Positions 15,015 through 24,112 are shown, numbered from the stretch's first letter. The stretch is 39,998 bases of DNA from an uncultured Lachnospiraceae bacterium (GCA_949051815.1 CARQVR010000007.1:1-39998), one strand, 5' to 3'. Program-made: numbers and translations. Notes: generated by a model not told the origin, from the letters alone.

Positions 15015-18000
15015 ATGACTAACTTTGATTATCTAAAAAAGGAAAAACAGTTCGACAGCTTTTCGGAGGTCGCCATATGTTCCGAGAAACTGCTTCCAAT
15101 TGACAGGGAAGCCTGTGTCATCAACTGCCGCCGTGCGATGGAGTTTGCCGTCAAATGGCTGTATTCTGTTGACGCATCTTTGCAAAAGCCTTATCAGGAT
15201 AACTTACATAGTCTGATGAGTACGGAGGAGTTCCGCCTCCTTGTAGATAAGGGGGTGTGGCGGCGGATGGACCTGATTCGCAAAATGGGTAACCGGGCGG
15301 CCCATGCGGGGGCAAAAATTACTTTTGATGAGGCATCTCTCTGCTTACAGAACTTATTTATCTTTCTTGATTTTGTTGCCTGTTGTTACGCGAAGGAGTA
15401 TGAGGAACGCCAATTTGACTTGTCGCTTCTCGGCAAAGGGCTGCCGGAGCAGCAGGTGCCGCACAGAACGTTTGCGGATGTGGATCTGCAGGCGCTAATA
15501 GAAGAAAATAAGGCTTTGAAAGCGGAGCTTACAAAGAGAAGGGAAAACAAGCAACCTGCGTATGTGCCTAAGCCGTTGGATTTATCCGAATATAAAACAA
15601 GGAAAATTTATATTGATTTTATGCTTCGGGATGCGGGCTGGGTTGAGGGGCAGAACTGGCTAAACGAGGTGAAAATAGAGGGGATGCCCAACCAATCGGG
15701 GAAAGGATATGCGGATTATGTACTCTATGATGATGCGCATAAACCGCTTGCCGTTATCGAGGCGAAAAGCGCTTGTGAGGATGTGGCCAGAGGGCGGCAG
15801 CAGGCAAAACTTTATGCAGATATTCTGGAACAGAAATATCAGAGAAGGCCGGTTATTTTTCTGACGAATGGTTTTGACACAAGAATCATAGACGGCCAGT
15901 ATCCGGAGAGACAGGTGTCTGGAGTTTATTCCAAAAGGGATTTGGAAAAATGGTTTAACTTGCGAAGTGGACGGACGCCGCTAAAAAATATTGTAGTGGA
16001 TCAGAAGATTGCGGGAAGATACTATCAGGAAGCGGCCATCCGTGCGGTGTGTGACAGCTTTGGAGAGGGAAACCGAAGAAAAGCGCTTCTTGTCATGGCT
16101 ACAGGAGCAGGAAAGACCAGAACGGTGATTGCGCTCTGCAAGGCATTGATGCATGCCGGCTGGATCAGAAATGTTCTGTTTCTGGCGGATCGAAATTCAC
16201 TGGTTACGCAGGCTAAGAGGAGTTTTGTGAATCAGTTTACCGAGGAACTGTCTGTTGTAAACGTGGTGGAGGAAAAAAATAATTATAATGCCAGATGTGT
16301 TTTTTCCACTTATCAGACGATGATACATCTGATTGATGATGCAGTGGACCAGGAGGGAAAAATTTTTTCCTGCGGACACTTTGACTTGATCATCTGCGAT
16401 GAAGCGCACAGGTCTATTTACAATAAATATAAAGACATTTTTACTTATTTTGACGCTTTGCTGGTGGGATTGACGGCAACGCCGAAAGAGGACATTGATA
16501 AAAACACATACTCTATTTTTGATCTGGAGGACGGGGTGCCGACTTACGGTTATGATTTGGCTCAGGCGGTGACGGACGGTTTTTTGGTTGATTATCTGTC
16601 GGTGGAGTCGGAAGTAAAATTTATCGAGCAGGGGATTGCTTACGATGAATTGTCACAGGAAGACAGAGAGGCATATGAGAACACGTTTAAGGATGAGAAC
16701 GGCAATTTCCCGGAAAGAATACAGTCCTCAGCTATCAATAAGTGGCTTTTTAATGAGGATACAATTAAGCAGGTTCTCCGCGTTTTGATGAATGAGGGGT
16801 TGAAGATTGATTATGGACAGAAATTAGGGAAAACGATTATTTTTGCGGTGAACCACAATCATGCAGAAAAAATTTATGAGATTTTCAATAAAGAATACCC
16901 CCATTTGTCCAGGAACGGACAGGATTTTGCGAGGGTGATAGATAACCGTACGGAGTATGCGCAAAAGGCGATAGATGAGTTTGCGGAGGCTGGGAAACTG
17001 CCGCAGATTGCTATTTCTGTGGACATGCTGGATACGGGGATAGACGTGCCGGAAGTGTTAAATCTTGTCTTTTTCAAAAAGGTGTTAAGCCGGGCGAAAT
17101 TTTGGCAGATGATTGGCCGGGGCACCAGATTGTGTCCGGGATTGGTGGATGGGGAGGATAAGCAGAAGTTCTATATCTTTGATTTTTGCGGCAACTTTGC
17201 TTTTTTCAGGGTTAACGAAGGGAAACCGACTGCGAACCAGATGGCATTGCAAAGCGCAATTTTTAATCTGGAATTTCAGATTGCCTATAAACTGCAGGAT
17301 GCAGGCCGCCAGGTAAATCGACTGATTGCGTATCGGGAAAAACTGGTTGAGACGATGAGTGGCAAGGTACAAGAACTGAACAGAGAAAGCTTCACGGTAA
17401 GGCAGCACCTAAAGCATGTTGAAATGTACTCTGATGTGAGCGGCTACCAGTCTATCAGCTATGAGGATACGCAGACGGTCAAGGAGGAGCTTGCGCCGCT
17501 TATTCTGCCGGATCAGGATGAGTCCTGCGCGGTACGTTTTGATGCACTGATGTACGGCATGGAACTGGCATATTTGTCAGATAAGACGTATACCAGGGCA
17601 AAAGGTGATCTGCTGAAACATGTGAAGGCAATAGCGGGTGTGGCCAATATCCCGGAAATTCAGGCAAAAACAGATCTGATTCAAAAAATCCTGCAGACGG
17701 GTTATTTGGACAATGCCGGACTTGATGAGTTTGAATATATCCGTGAGGAACTTCGCAGCCTGATGAAGTATATTCCGCAGAAAGTGGCTAAGTATGAGAC
17801 AAATTTCGCGGACGATATTTTGTCAACAGAGTGGCATGAGGCGGAACTGGAAAGCGGTGATTTAAAAAATTATAAGGAGAAAGCGGAGTATTATATCCGC
17901 CAGAATCAGAATCATATTGCCATTGTGAAATTAAGAGGCAATAAACCTCTCAGTGACTTTGATGTGCAGTCGCTTGAGGAAATCCTCTGGGGAGAAATTG

Positions 18001-18323
18001 GAACCAGAGAAGATTATGAGAGAGAGTACGGGGAGAAACCTCTTGGAGAGTTTGTACGGGAAATTGTCGGGCTGGATATGAATGCGGCGAAAGAGGCGTT
18101 TGCGGAATATCTGAATGGTTCGAGGATGGACAGCAGGCAGATTTATTTTGTGAATCAAATCGTCGAATATATTGTTCATAACGGGTTGCTAAAAGACTTT
18201 TCTGTTTTACAGCATACGCCCTTCACAGATAAAGGGAGTGTGGTAGAAATTTTTACGGACATGAATGTCTGGACAGGAATCCGAAAGGTAATTGAACAGA
18301 TCAACGCCAACGCAATGGCCTGA
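15015..18323 (+). CDS. hsdR: Type I restriction endonuclease subunit HsdR
   Basis: About 1102 residues. The start at 15015 has GGAGGT (15004-15009) 5 bases upstream; an earlier in-frame ATG at 14961 lies inside hsdS. Domain order: an N-terminal DUF4145-like helical domain (about 1-130), a coiled segment, a PD-(D/E)xK nuclease (Asp234 in YADYVLYDD; EAK near 249-251), then a superfamily 2 motor with Walker A ATGAGKT (about 362-368), DEAH, motif III GLTATP and the C-terminal motif QMIGRGTRLCPG. The EcoEI-type helical tail contacts HsdM. The subunit translocates unmodified DNA and cuts it. No frameshift is seen, so the system looks complete. Confidence 0.95.
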   Translation: MTNFDYLKKEKQFDSFSEVAICSEKLLPIDREACVINCRRAMEFAVKWLYSVDASLQKPYQDNLHSLMSTEEFRLLVDKGVWRRMDLIRKMGNRAAHAGAKITFDEASLCLQNLFIFLDFVACCYAKEYEERQFDLSLLGKGLPEQQVPHRTFADVDLQALIEENKALKAELTKRRENKQPAYVPKPLDLSEYKTRKIYIDFMLRDAGWVEGQNWLNEVKIEGMPNQSGKGYADYVLYDDAHKPLAVIEAKSACEDVARGRQQAKLYADILEQKYQRRPVIFLTNGFDTRIIDGQYPERQVSGVYSKRDLEKWFNLRSGRTPLKNIVVDQKIAGRYYQEAAIRAVCDSFGEGNRRKALLVMATGAGKTRTVIALCKALMHAGWIRNVLFLADRNSLVTQAKRSFVNQFTEELSVVNVVEEKNNYNARCVFSTYQTMIHLIDDAVDQEGKIFSCGHFDLIICDEAHRSIYNKYKDIFTYFDALLVGLTATPKEDIDKNTYSIFDLEDGVPTYGYDLAQAVTDGFLVDYLSVESEVKFIEQGIAYDELSQEDREAYENTFKDENGNFPERIQSSAINKWLFNEDTIKQVLRVLMNEGLKIDYGQKLGKTIIFAVNHNHAEKIYEIFNKEYPHLSRNGQDFARVIDNRTEYAQKAIDEFAEAGKLPQIAISVDMLDTGIDVPEVLNLVFFKKVLSRAKFWQMIGRGTRLCPGLVDGEDKQKFYIFDFCGNFAFFRVNEGKPTANQMALQSAIFNLEFQIAYKLQDAGRQVNRLIAYREKLVETMSGKVQELNRESFTVRQHLKHVEMYSDVSGYQSISYEDTQTVKEELAPLILPDQDESCAVRFDALMYGMELAYLSDKTYTRAKGDLLKHVKAIAGVANIPEIQAKTDLIQKILQTGYLDNAGLDEFEYIREELRSLMKYIPQKVAKYETNFADDILSTEWHEAELESGDLKNYKEKAEYYIRQNQNHIAIVKLRGNKPLSDFDVQSLEEILWGEIGTREDYEREYGEKPLGEFVREIVGLDMNAAKEAFAEYLNGSRMDSRQIYFVNQIVEYIVHNGLLKDFSVLQHTPFTDKGSVVEIFTDMNVWTGIRKVIEQINANAMA

Positions 18324-18342
18324 CGTTTCAGCAGGCCATTGC
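18312..18342. terminator. Perfect hairpin between convergent genes
   Basis: GCAATGGCCTG (18312-18322) pairs perfectly with CAGGCCATTGC (18332-18342), 11 bp, across a 9-base loop. It contains the hsdR stop and lies 10 bp from the end of the convergent regulator gene. There is no clear T tract on either side, so termination activity is plausible but not assured. Confidence 0.5.
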
Positions 18343-18351
18343 AAAATGAAC

Positions 18352-19209
18352 TTACTTTCTGGCAACAGGAATCCAGATTTCCGTGCGGTAATTTTCATCG
18401 GAAGTTCCCTTCGGGTATTTTTCGGGCTGGTCGTACATTTCGATACAGTAGCCCGCCGCGAATTTATACTCCTTTAAGGCGGGGAGCCATTCGGAGAAAA
18501 TCCGGGTATTGACGTCCTGCAGGGCGTCCGGCAGGGGACCGATGCAGGGAAAGACAGCCCATGTGAATGCGGGAATGGTCGTTACCTCGAAGCCTTTCGG
18601 GATATCCGTGGCAGGATCATAGAGATCTGCGATCAGATAGGAAAAGCTTTCATTCCCCATAGAACTGTCGATGTTGATTCCGAATCTCCCTTCCACATAT
18701 CTGCATTTTTCCTGTGCATAGTGTTCTTTCCAGAATGCGGGGATATCCTGCCTGGCGTTTTCGTAATTGAAGATGCGGGAAACGCCGAGTACCGTAAAAC
18801 TTTCTTTTTTCGTAATTCTGTAATCCATCAGATAACCACCTTTCAAAGAGATTGTCAGTTTCAGCGGGGCAAAGGATTTCAGGGTCACGCCTTCTTTGCG
18901 CGCCATAGAGGGTGTGATGCCGTGGAAACGGGTGAAAGCTTTGGTAAAGCTGTCGGGGGAGTCGTAGCCGTATCTGAGTGCAAGATCAATGATCTTTACA
19001 TCGCTGGCAGTCAGTTCTCCGCCTGCAAGGGCAAGCCTGCGGTTACGGATGTATTCCGAAACCGTGTATCCGCAGAGCATACCAAAACCTTTCTGGAAGT
19101 AGAAGGGCGAGATACAGACGTGCCTTGCCACGGCTTCCGTGCTGAGTTCCTCTGTGATATGTGTTTCAATGTAATCAATCGCATCTCCGACTGCTTTCAT
19201 CCATTCCAT
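18352..19209 (-). CDS. AraC-family regulator with GyrI-like ligand domain
   Basis: A 285-residue regulator of the Rob/SoxS-with-GyrI type. The N-terminal AraC domain (residues 8-110) has two helix-turn-helix units, visible as STEAVARHVCISPFYFQKGF and KIIDLALRYGYDSPDSFTKA with the closing FHGITPS. Residues from about 125 form a GyrI-like/bacterial effector-binding domain (YRITKKESFTVLGVS; FEVTTIPAFTWAVFPCIGP; RTEIWIPV), which usually binds small hydrophobic or cationic drugs. Start at 19209 has AAAGGAG on the minus strand, spacing about 9. Family members often control efflux; a MATE relic lies about 1 kb away, but no intact pump does. Confidence 0.92.
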   Translation of the reverse strand: MEWMKAVGDAIDYIETHITEELSTEAVARHVCISPFYFQKGFGMLCGYTVSEYIRNRRLALAGGELTASDVKIIDLALRYGYDSPDSFTKAFTRFHGITPSMARKEGVTLKSFAPLKLTISLKGGYLMDYRITKKESFTVLGVSRIFNYENARQDIPAFWKEHYAQEKCRYVEGRFGINIDSSMGNESFSYLIADLYDPATDIPKGFEVTTIPAFTWAVFPCIGPLPDALQDVNTRIFSEWLPALKEYKFAAGYCIEMYDQPEKYPKGTSDENYRTEIWIPVARK

Positions 19210-19508
19210 GTTTTTGTCTCCTTTGCATTTGCTGTAATCAGAGTATAGACCAGTATAACAGGTTTTGCCCGATTTTGTATGGTTTGTTTTGTCGGGAAGG
19301 CAGAGTGGAAGTTTTTCCGGGAATGACGGCTCTGCCAGTGGCAACAATTAGGACAGGACAATTGGCAAACTGTAGAAATCCCGCAAACATGCCGATATAT
19401 CTATATAACAGACGCAACCGGATATCCCGCTCCCAAAACTTACAGAACAGGAGATTCATAAAACAACGGACACAAGGATGTGTCTTACCATCAAAAGGAA
19501 GTGATACT

Positions 19509-20126
19509 ATGAAAATCGGCGAAGCGCAGAAAGCCTACAGGCAGCAGATCAGTCTCCTCAGGGGACAAAAGAGAGACTTTGTGAAACAGCGGGAGGAAAA
19601 CCGCAAAAAACTGGAGGAAGCCCGAAAGAAAAGCGAGGAGCAGGGCGTGATCTTTGAGTTTTCCGAGGCATATTTGGAGAGAGAAAAGGAATTGCAGGAA
19701 AAAATAGACGAGCTTTCCGGCCAGATCAATAAAAACGAGAAGACGCTCGACGAACTGATCGAGCAGGAAGCCGGCATTTTTAACAGTGTGGTGGCCGAGC
19801 AGCAAGGCGACGCGTGGAAGGAGTACGGCGAGGAGATGGCCAAGTGTCTGGAGATCGCCAGAAGGATCAGCCGGGGTGACCGCGTGCCGGCGCAGGACGA
19901 AAAGAAGCTGATGGATTTCAACATGGACATCTACAAGATGGCTAAGGAGATGGCGGCCATGAATATGGAGGGAGAACACAAGGAATGGGATTCCCTCTGG
20001 GGTGAAGAGGAGGAGAAGGAGTACGCCGATCCCTTTGAAGAGTCTCAGAATGCAGAGACGAATGTGGAGATGCCGGAGGGTATGGAGGCGGAGGCATCTG
20101 GGGACGCAGCAGCTCCTTCTGAATAA
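19509..20126 (+). CDS. Coiled-coil protein of unknown function
   Basis: A 205-residue, very charged protein. Residues about 15-90 form a long predicted coiled coil (QREENRKKLEEARKKSEEQG, then EREKELQEKIDELSGQINKN). A second helical region carries MAKCLEIARRISRGDRVPAQDEKKLM. The last 45 residues are acidic and low in complexity. There is no signal or membrane segment. AAGGAAGTG just before the ATG at 19509 supports the start over the longer open frame beginning at 19161. It resembles small cytoplasmic scaffold-like proteins of Lachnospiraceae, and I cannot assign a function. Confidence 0.75.
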   Translation: MKIGEAQKAYRQQISLLRGQKRDFVKQREENRKKLEEARKKSEEQGVIFEFSEAYLEREKELQEKIDELSGQINKNEKTLDELIEQEAGIFNSVVAEQQGDAWKEYGEEMAKCLEIARRISRGDRVPAQDEKKLMDFNMDIYKMAKEMAAMNMEGEHKEWDSLWGEEEEKEYADPFEESQNAETNVEMPEGMEAEASGDAAAPSE

Positions 20127-20144
20127 CAGGAGGCTTTCTTCCTG

Positions 20145-20276
20145 ATGACCGGCAATGTGTTCTGGCAGTTATATACCTTTGTGGACACAATGATCGTTGG
20201 AAAATATCCCAGTGTGACGGCACTGGCCGCTCTGTGTGCAGCAGAGTGGCTGGTGTTTGTTATTTTTTCAAGATAA
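20145..20276 (+). pseudogene. MATE-family efflux pump relic
   Basis: A 43-codon frame encodes NVFWQLYTFVDTMIVGKYPS followed by VTALAALCAAEWLVFVI. It matches the first conserved block of MATE transporters, normally written as xxFQQLYNxVDxxIVGxxxGxxALAA. Everything after that block is missing; the frame ends in TAA and gives way to the next gene's leader. AGGAGG at 20128-20133 is a leftover SD. Drift from consensus (W for Q, P for V) fits a decaying fragment. Confidence 0.65.
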
Positions 20277-20360
20277 TGATTGCAAAAAAGTGGAAAATAC
20301 TGATAAAATTAGAATGGCATTTAAACTTAAACAGGAAAATACAACACGGAGGAATCAGAT

Positions 20361-20714
20361 ATGAAACCGACGGTACTTTATTACGCGAAATGCTCTACCT
20401 GTCAGAAAGCCCTGAAATGGCTGGAGGAAAAGGGTATTGCATACGAGGGGCGTCCGATCAAAGAGGAGAATCCGACGGCGGACGAACTGAAAAACTGGCA
20501 TGAAAAAAGCGGTCTGCCGCTCAAGCGGTTTTTCAATACCAGCGGCCTGCTCTACAAGGAGATGGGGCTTAAGGACAAGCTGTCCGATATGAGTGAAGAG
20601 GAGCAGTATGCCCTCCTCGCCACGGACGGTATGCTGGTCAAACGGCCGCTTCTTGTAAGTGAAAAGGGCGTGTGCCCGGGGTTTAAAGACAGCGTGTGGG
20701 AGAATCTCTTGTAA
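20361..20714 (+). CDS. ArsC/Spx-like thioredoxin-fold protein
   Basis: A 117-residue member of the ArsC/Spx/YffB family. The redox-type motif is C11-S-T-C14 in LYYAKCSTCQKAL. The conserved Arg-Pro follows in GMLVKRPLLV, and the C-terminal half has the family pattern LPLKRFFNTSGLLYKEMGLK. Family members either reduce arsenate using thioredoxin or glutaredoxin, or bind RNA polymerase (Spx). With a CxxC and this length it is closer to the Spx-like/arsenate reductase family protein group than to a proven arsenate reductase. No ars genes are nearby, so arsenic resistance is not supported by context. SD is ACGGAGG just upstream. Confidence 0.85.
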   Translation: MKPTVLYYAKCSTCQKALKWLEEKGIAYEGRPIKEENPTADELKNWHEKSGLPLKRFFNTSGLLYKEMGLKDKLSDMSEEEQYALLATDGMLVKRPLLVSEKGVCPGFKDSVWENLL

Positions 20715-20723
20715 GGGGAAAAT

Positions 20724-20756
20724 CGTAACAGTTCAGCTTTCGGCTTCACTGTTACG
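20724..20756. repeat. Perfect 9-bp inverted repeat hairpin
   Basis: CGTAACAGT (20724-20732) pairs with ACTGTTACG (20748-20756), with an inner AGC-TTTC-GGCT stem. On the minus strand it is followed by ATTTT; on the plus strand only by A residues. It may end the ArsC/Spx-like transcript poorly or be a dispersed palindrome. Confidence 0.45.
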
Positions 20757-20849
20757 AAAAATCCTGTATGAGGCAGCGGAAAACAGACCGTCTCTGCAGA
20801 AGGGAGCGGTTTTGCGCGGTACAGGGGGCGGACGGCCAGGGAGTGAGAG

Positions 20850-21635
20850 ATGGTACAGGACATTTTCAATGAGTACGCAAGATTTCCACAGGTGCACGGC
20901 ATGGCGATAGGCGGTTCCCGCGCCGTTAAGAGAAACGACGAATTTTCGGACTATGACGTGTATGTTTACAGCACGGAGCCGGTTCCGGCAGAGTCAAGAC
21001 GTGCCGTGCTGGAAAAATACTGTGACAGTATTACGCTTGACAACCATGACAGGGAGCATGAGGACATCTGTATCATGGAGGACGGCACCGGGCTGCATAT
21101 CGTATACCGGAATCTGCAAGAGTTTCTTTCGTGCATTGACCGGGTGGTGGTACACTGCGAGGTGTTGGAAAGCTGTACTACGGGTATGTGGCACAGTCTT
21201 TTGACAGGCAGGATCGCATACGACAAGGGCGGTCTTCTGGGAGCGGCCAGGGAAAAATATCAGGTGCCTTATCCGCAGGAATTGAAAAATAATATCATCA
21301 GCAGTCAAATGAACCGTATCAAGTACGGCATTCCCTCCTTTATGGTGCAGATTGAAAGGGCAATGAAGCGGGGCGATATGGTGTATATCAACCAGAGTGT
21401 GAACCGTTTTTTTGCTTCCTATTTCGATATTCTTTTTGCCCTGAATGAAAAGCCCCATCCCGGGGAAAAGCGGCTGGTACAGATTTGTCTGGAAGAATGC
21501 AGCATTCTGCCCGCCAGATTTGAGCTGAATATCCGGCTGCTGCTTAACAGCATGTTCAAAGATCCGGCGGCGGTATCGGTGGTGGAGATTATGGTGTCTG
21601 AGCTTGAGAAGGTGATCGGGGAGACGCTTGCGTAG
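20850..21635 (+). CDS. DUF4037-type nucleotidyltransferase
   Basis: A 261-residue protein with an N-terminal minimal nucleotidyltransferase fold. The signature is GGSRAVKRNDEFSDYDVYVY (about residues 21-40), matching the GGSxxxG...SDxD pattern in which the two Asp residues bind metal. A helical C-terminal domain follows (MNRIKYGIPSFMVQIERAMK; NRFFASYFDILFALNEKPHP), as in DUF4037 and aminoglycoside adenylyltransferase-like proteins. The real substrate, an antibiotic, tRNA-like molecule or protein, cannot be read from sequence. The ATG follows GGGAGTGAGAG. No partner gene is apparent. Confidence 0.75.
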   Translation: MVQDIFNEYARFPQVHGMAIGGSRAVKRNDEFSDYDVYVYSTEPVPAESRRAVLEKYCDSITLDNHDREHEDICIMEDGTGLHIVYRNLQEFLSCIDRVVVHCEVLESCTTGMWHSLLTGRIAYDKGGLLGAAREKYQVPYPQELKNNIISSQMNRIKYGIPSFMVQIERAMKRGDMVYINQSVNRFFASYFDILFALNEKPHPGEKRLVQICLEECSILPARFELNIRLLLNSMFKDPAAVSVVEIMVSELEKVIGETLA

Positions 21636-21673
21636 GGGCGAGGTTGCAATACCTTCAGGTTTATTGTATATTA

Positions 21674-21819
21674 GAGTGAAAAGAACTTCTAAAGCTTAGC
21701 AGCAAAGGCTGCTTCGCTAAGAAGTTCTATAATTTCACTCAGGAGAATGCTAAAAGGCAGCATTCTCCGCATTGATTTGTGCTTTTACAGAGTGTGAAAT
21801 GCTAGAAGGTAGCATTCTC
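21674..21819 (+). repeat. Three-hairpin cluster in the argJ leader
   Basis: Hairpin 1 (21674-21740): GAGTGAAA with TTTCACTC outside and AGAACTTCT with AGAAGTTCT inside. Hairpin 2: GAGAATGCT (21743-21751) with AGCATTCTC (21759-21767). Hairpin 3: AATGCTA with TAGCATT inside 21796-21819. Hairpins 2 and 3, with the roughly 25 bases after each, form two diverged tandem units offset by 52 bp. No T-box consensus and no strong T tract is present. Confidence 0.6.
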
Positions 21820-21870
21820 TACGCTGGTTTATGCTTTTGTATATTTATTAGGAAAGAGGATGAGTGTGCG

Positions 21871-23094
21871 ATGAAAATAATAGAAGGCGGTGTGACTGCG
21901 GCGGCGGGATTTGAGGCGGCTGGCGTGGAAGCGGGGATTAAATATCAGAACAGAAAGGATATGGCTTTGATTTACAGTCAGGCACCATGCCGGACAGCGG
22001 GGGTTTTTACGGGCAATGTGGTGAAGGCGGCTCCCGTTTTGTGGGATAAGGAGATTGTGGCCCATTCCCCTCACGCGCAGGCGGTTGTGGTCAATTCGGG
22101 TATTGCCAATGCCTGCACGGGTAAGCAGGGGTATGAGTGCTGCAGACAGACGGCGCAGAAAGCGGGGGAAGCGCTCGGCATTTCACCGGACGCTGTTCTC
22201 GTGGCGTCTACCGGTGTGATCGGGTGGCAGATTCCCGTGGAAAAGATTGTGGCGGGCGTGGACAGGCTGGTGCAGGTGAAGGCACACACGCCGGAAGCGG
22301 GGCTTGCGGCCGTGGAGGCCATTATGACCACGGACACGAAGCCGAAGCAGGCGGCGGTGCAGATCGAGGTCGGCGGTAAGACTGTAACCGTGGGCGGCAT
22401 GTGCAAGGGCTCCGGCATGATTCATCCGAATATGAGCACTATGCTTGGCTTTATCACGACGGATATCGCGATCTCGAAAGAGCTTTTGCAGGAGGCGCTT
22501 GTGGAGGATGTGAAGGACACCTTCAACATGGTTTCCGTGGACGGCGATACCTCCACCAACGATACCCTGATTGTGATGGCGAACGGGCTGGCGGAAAATG
22601 CCGAGATCACGGAGAAAAATGAGGATTACGATAAATTTAAGGAAGCGCTACATTATATAGATGAGACGCTGGCGAAGAAGATGGCCGGTGACGGGGAAGG
22701 GGCGACGGCCCTGTTTGAGACGAAGGTGATTCATGCGGCCACGAAGGAGGAAGCCCGTACTTTATGTAAGTCCGTGGTATGCTCCAGTCTGACCAAGGCC
22801 ATGATCTACGGCCATGACGCCAACGTGGGGCGTATCATGTGCGCCCTTGGTTATGCGGGCGTGGATTTTGACCCGGAGCAGGTCGACCTTTACTGCGAGG
22901 CTGACGGACACCGTATGCAGATCTGTAAAAACGGTATGCTGACCGGCTATGACGAGGAGGAGGCGACAAAGCTCCTTTCCGCCCCCGAGGTCAGCGTGAT
23001 CGTGGATATGCACAGAGGCGATGCCGAAGCCGCCGCCTGGGGGTGCGATCTGACGCACGAGTATGTCAACATCAACGCGGACTATCGTAGCTGA
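21871..23094 (+). CDS. argJ: Bifunctional ornithine acetyltransferase/N-acetylglutamate synthase
   Basis: About 407 residues. ArgJ moves the acetyl group from N-acetylornithine to glutamate, recycling acetyl in arginine synthesis; many versions also acetylate glutamate from acetyl-CoA. The precursor cleaves itself before a nucleophilic Thr in the conserved KGSGMIHPNMSTML, making Thr190 the active site (the usual Ala before it is Ser here). Other family blocks are VVVNSGIANACTG, ASTGVIG, MVSVDGDTSTNDT and the C-terminal GCDLTHEYVNINADYRS-like end. Start at 21871 (MKIIEGGVTAAAGF) with GAGGA upstream; a longer frame begins in the leader hairpins. First gene of argJ-argB-argD. Confidence 0.95.
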   Translation: MKIIEGGVTAAAGFEAAGVEAGIKYQNRKDMALIYSQAPCRTAGVFTGNVVKAAPVLWDKEIVAHSPHAQAVVVNSGIANACTGKQGYECCRQTAQKAGEALGISPDAVLVASTGVIGWQIPVEKIVAGVDRLVQVKAHTPEAGLAAVEAIMTTDTKPKQAAVQIEVGGKTVTVGGMCKGSGMIHPNMSTMLGFITTDIAISKELLQEALVEDVKDTFNMVSVDGDTSTNDTLIVMANGLAENAEITEKNEDYDKFKEALHYIDETLAKKMAGDGEGATALFETKVIHAATKEEARTLCKSVVCSSLTKAMIYGHDANVGRIMCALGYAGVDFDPEQVDLYCEADGHRMQICKNGMLTGYDEEEATKLLSAPEVSVIVDMHRGDAEAAAWGCDLTHEYVNINADYRS

Positions 23095-23212
23095 CGGTCA
23101 AAGCGCAGGCGAAGTTTATCGTCCGATGCGCATGTTGCAAAGCGCGAGAGCGGCGACGTAGAAAATCCCGGCTCCCGGCGGAAATTTATGAATAGAAAAG
23201 AGGCACAATTTC

Positions 23213-24112
23213 ATGGAACAGCAGGAAATGGACAAAATTCTGGGCAAAGCGGAGGTCTTGATCGAAGCCCTTCCCTACATCCAGAAATTCAACAGAAAAA
23301 TCATCGTGGTCAAGTACGGCGGCAGCGCCATGAGCAATGAGGAGCTGCAAAAAAACGTCATCAAGGACGTGACGCTTTTGAAGCTGGTAGGCTTTAAGCC
23401 GATTATCGTCCACGGCGGCGGCAAGGAGATCAGCCGTTGGGTGGGCAAGGTCGGCAAGGAGGCGAAGTTCGTGAACGGACTGCGCGTGACGGATGAGGAA
23501 ACCATGGAGATCGCTGAAATGGTTCTGAACAAAGTCAACAAAAACCTTGTCAGGATGGTGGAGGAACTGGGCGTCAAGGCGGTCGGCATCAGCGGCAAGG
23601 ACGCCGGTCTTTTACAGTGTAAGAAGAGATATTCAGACGGCGAGGACATCGGTTTCGTGGGCGAGATCTGTGGTGTGGAGCCGCAGGTGCTCTACGATCT
23701 TTTGGAGAAGGACTTCCTGCCCATCGTTGCGCCGATTGGTCTGGACGAGCAGTTTATGACTTACAATATCAATGCGGACGACGCGGCATGTGCCATTGCT
23801 AAGGCGGTAGGGGCGGACAAGCTTGTGTTCCTCACAGACATAGAGGGGCTTTACAGGGATATCAACGATAAGTCCAGCTTTATTTCGAGACTGACGGCGG
23901 CACAGGCGGAGGAACTGATCGGGAGCGGCTGCATCGGCGGCGGTATGCTGCCGAAGCTCGGAAACTGCACGGACGCCATCAGGGAAGGGGTTAATCGGGT
24001 GCATATACTGGACGGACGGATCGCCCACTGTCTGCTGCTTGAGATCTTTACCGACCACGGTATCGGCACGGCGATTATTGCGGACCGGGATAAAGAGACG
24101 ATGACCGGCTGA
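23213..24112 (+). CDS. argB: Acetylglutamate kinase
   Basis: A 299-residue amino-acid kinase that phosphorylates N-acetylglutamate, the second step of the ornithine branch. Seen motifs: VVKYGGSAM (phosphate-binding Lys and Gly), IIVHGGGKEIS, NGLRVTD, the NAD-like substrate segment YNINADDAACAIA and the ADP site FLTDIEGLY, with GGGMLPKLGNC near the end. The extended N-terminus (first 20 residues, forming a mobile helix) and the C-terminal segment are typical of hexameric, arginine-inhibited kinases, so feedback control by arginine is likely (inference). It starts 118 bp after argJ with AAAAGAGG upstream. Confidence 0.96.
   Translation: MEQQEMDKILGKAEVLIEALPYIQKFNRKIIVVKYGGSAMSNEELQKNVIKDVTLLKLVGFKPIIVHGGGKEISRWVGKVGKEAKFVNGLRVTDEETMEIAEMVLNKVNKNLVRMVEELGVKAVGISGKDAGLLQCKKRYSDGEDIGFVGEICGVEPQVLYDLLEKDFLPIVAPIGLDEQFMTYNINADDAACAIAKAVGADKLVFLTDIEGLYRDINDKSSFISRLTAAQAEELIGSGCIGGGMLPKLGNCTDAIREGVNRVHILDGRIAHCLLLEIFTDHGIGTAIIADRDKETMTG

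Noticed and set aside
20361..20714. Arsenate reductase with arsenic resistance role
   Set aside because: No arsR, arsB or acr3 gene is near, and the CxxC form also fits Spx-like proteins, so a specific arsenic function is not claimed.
21660..21870. T-box riboswitch ahead of argJ
   Set aside because: No GGTGGNACCGCG-like box, no specifier-loop context and no clear antiterminator could be found. The hairpins look like repeats.
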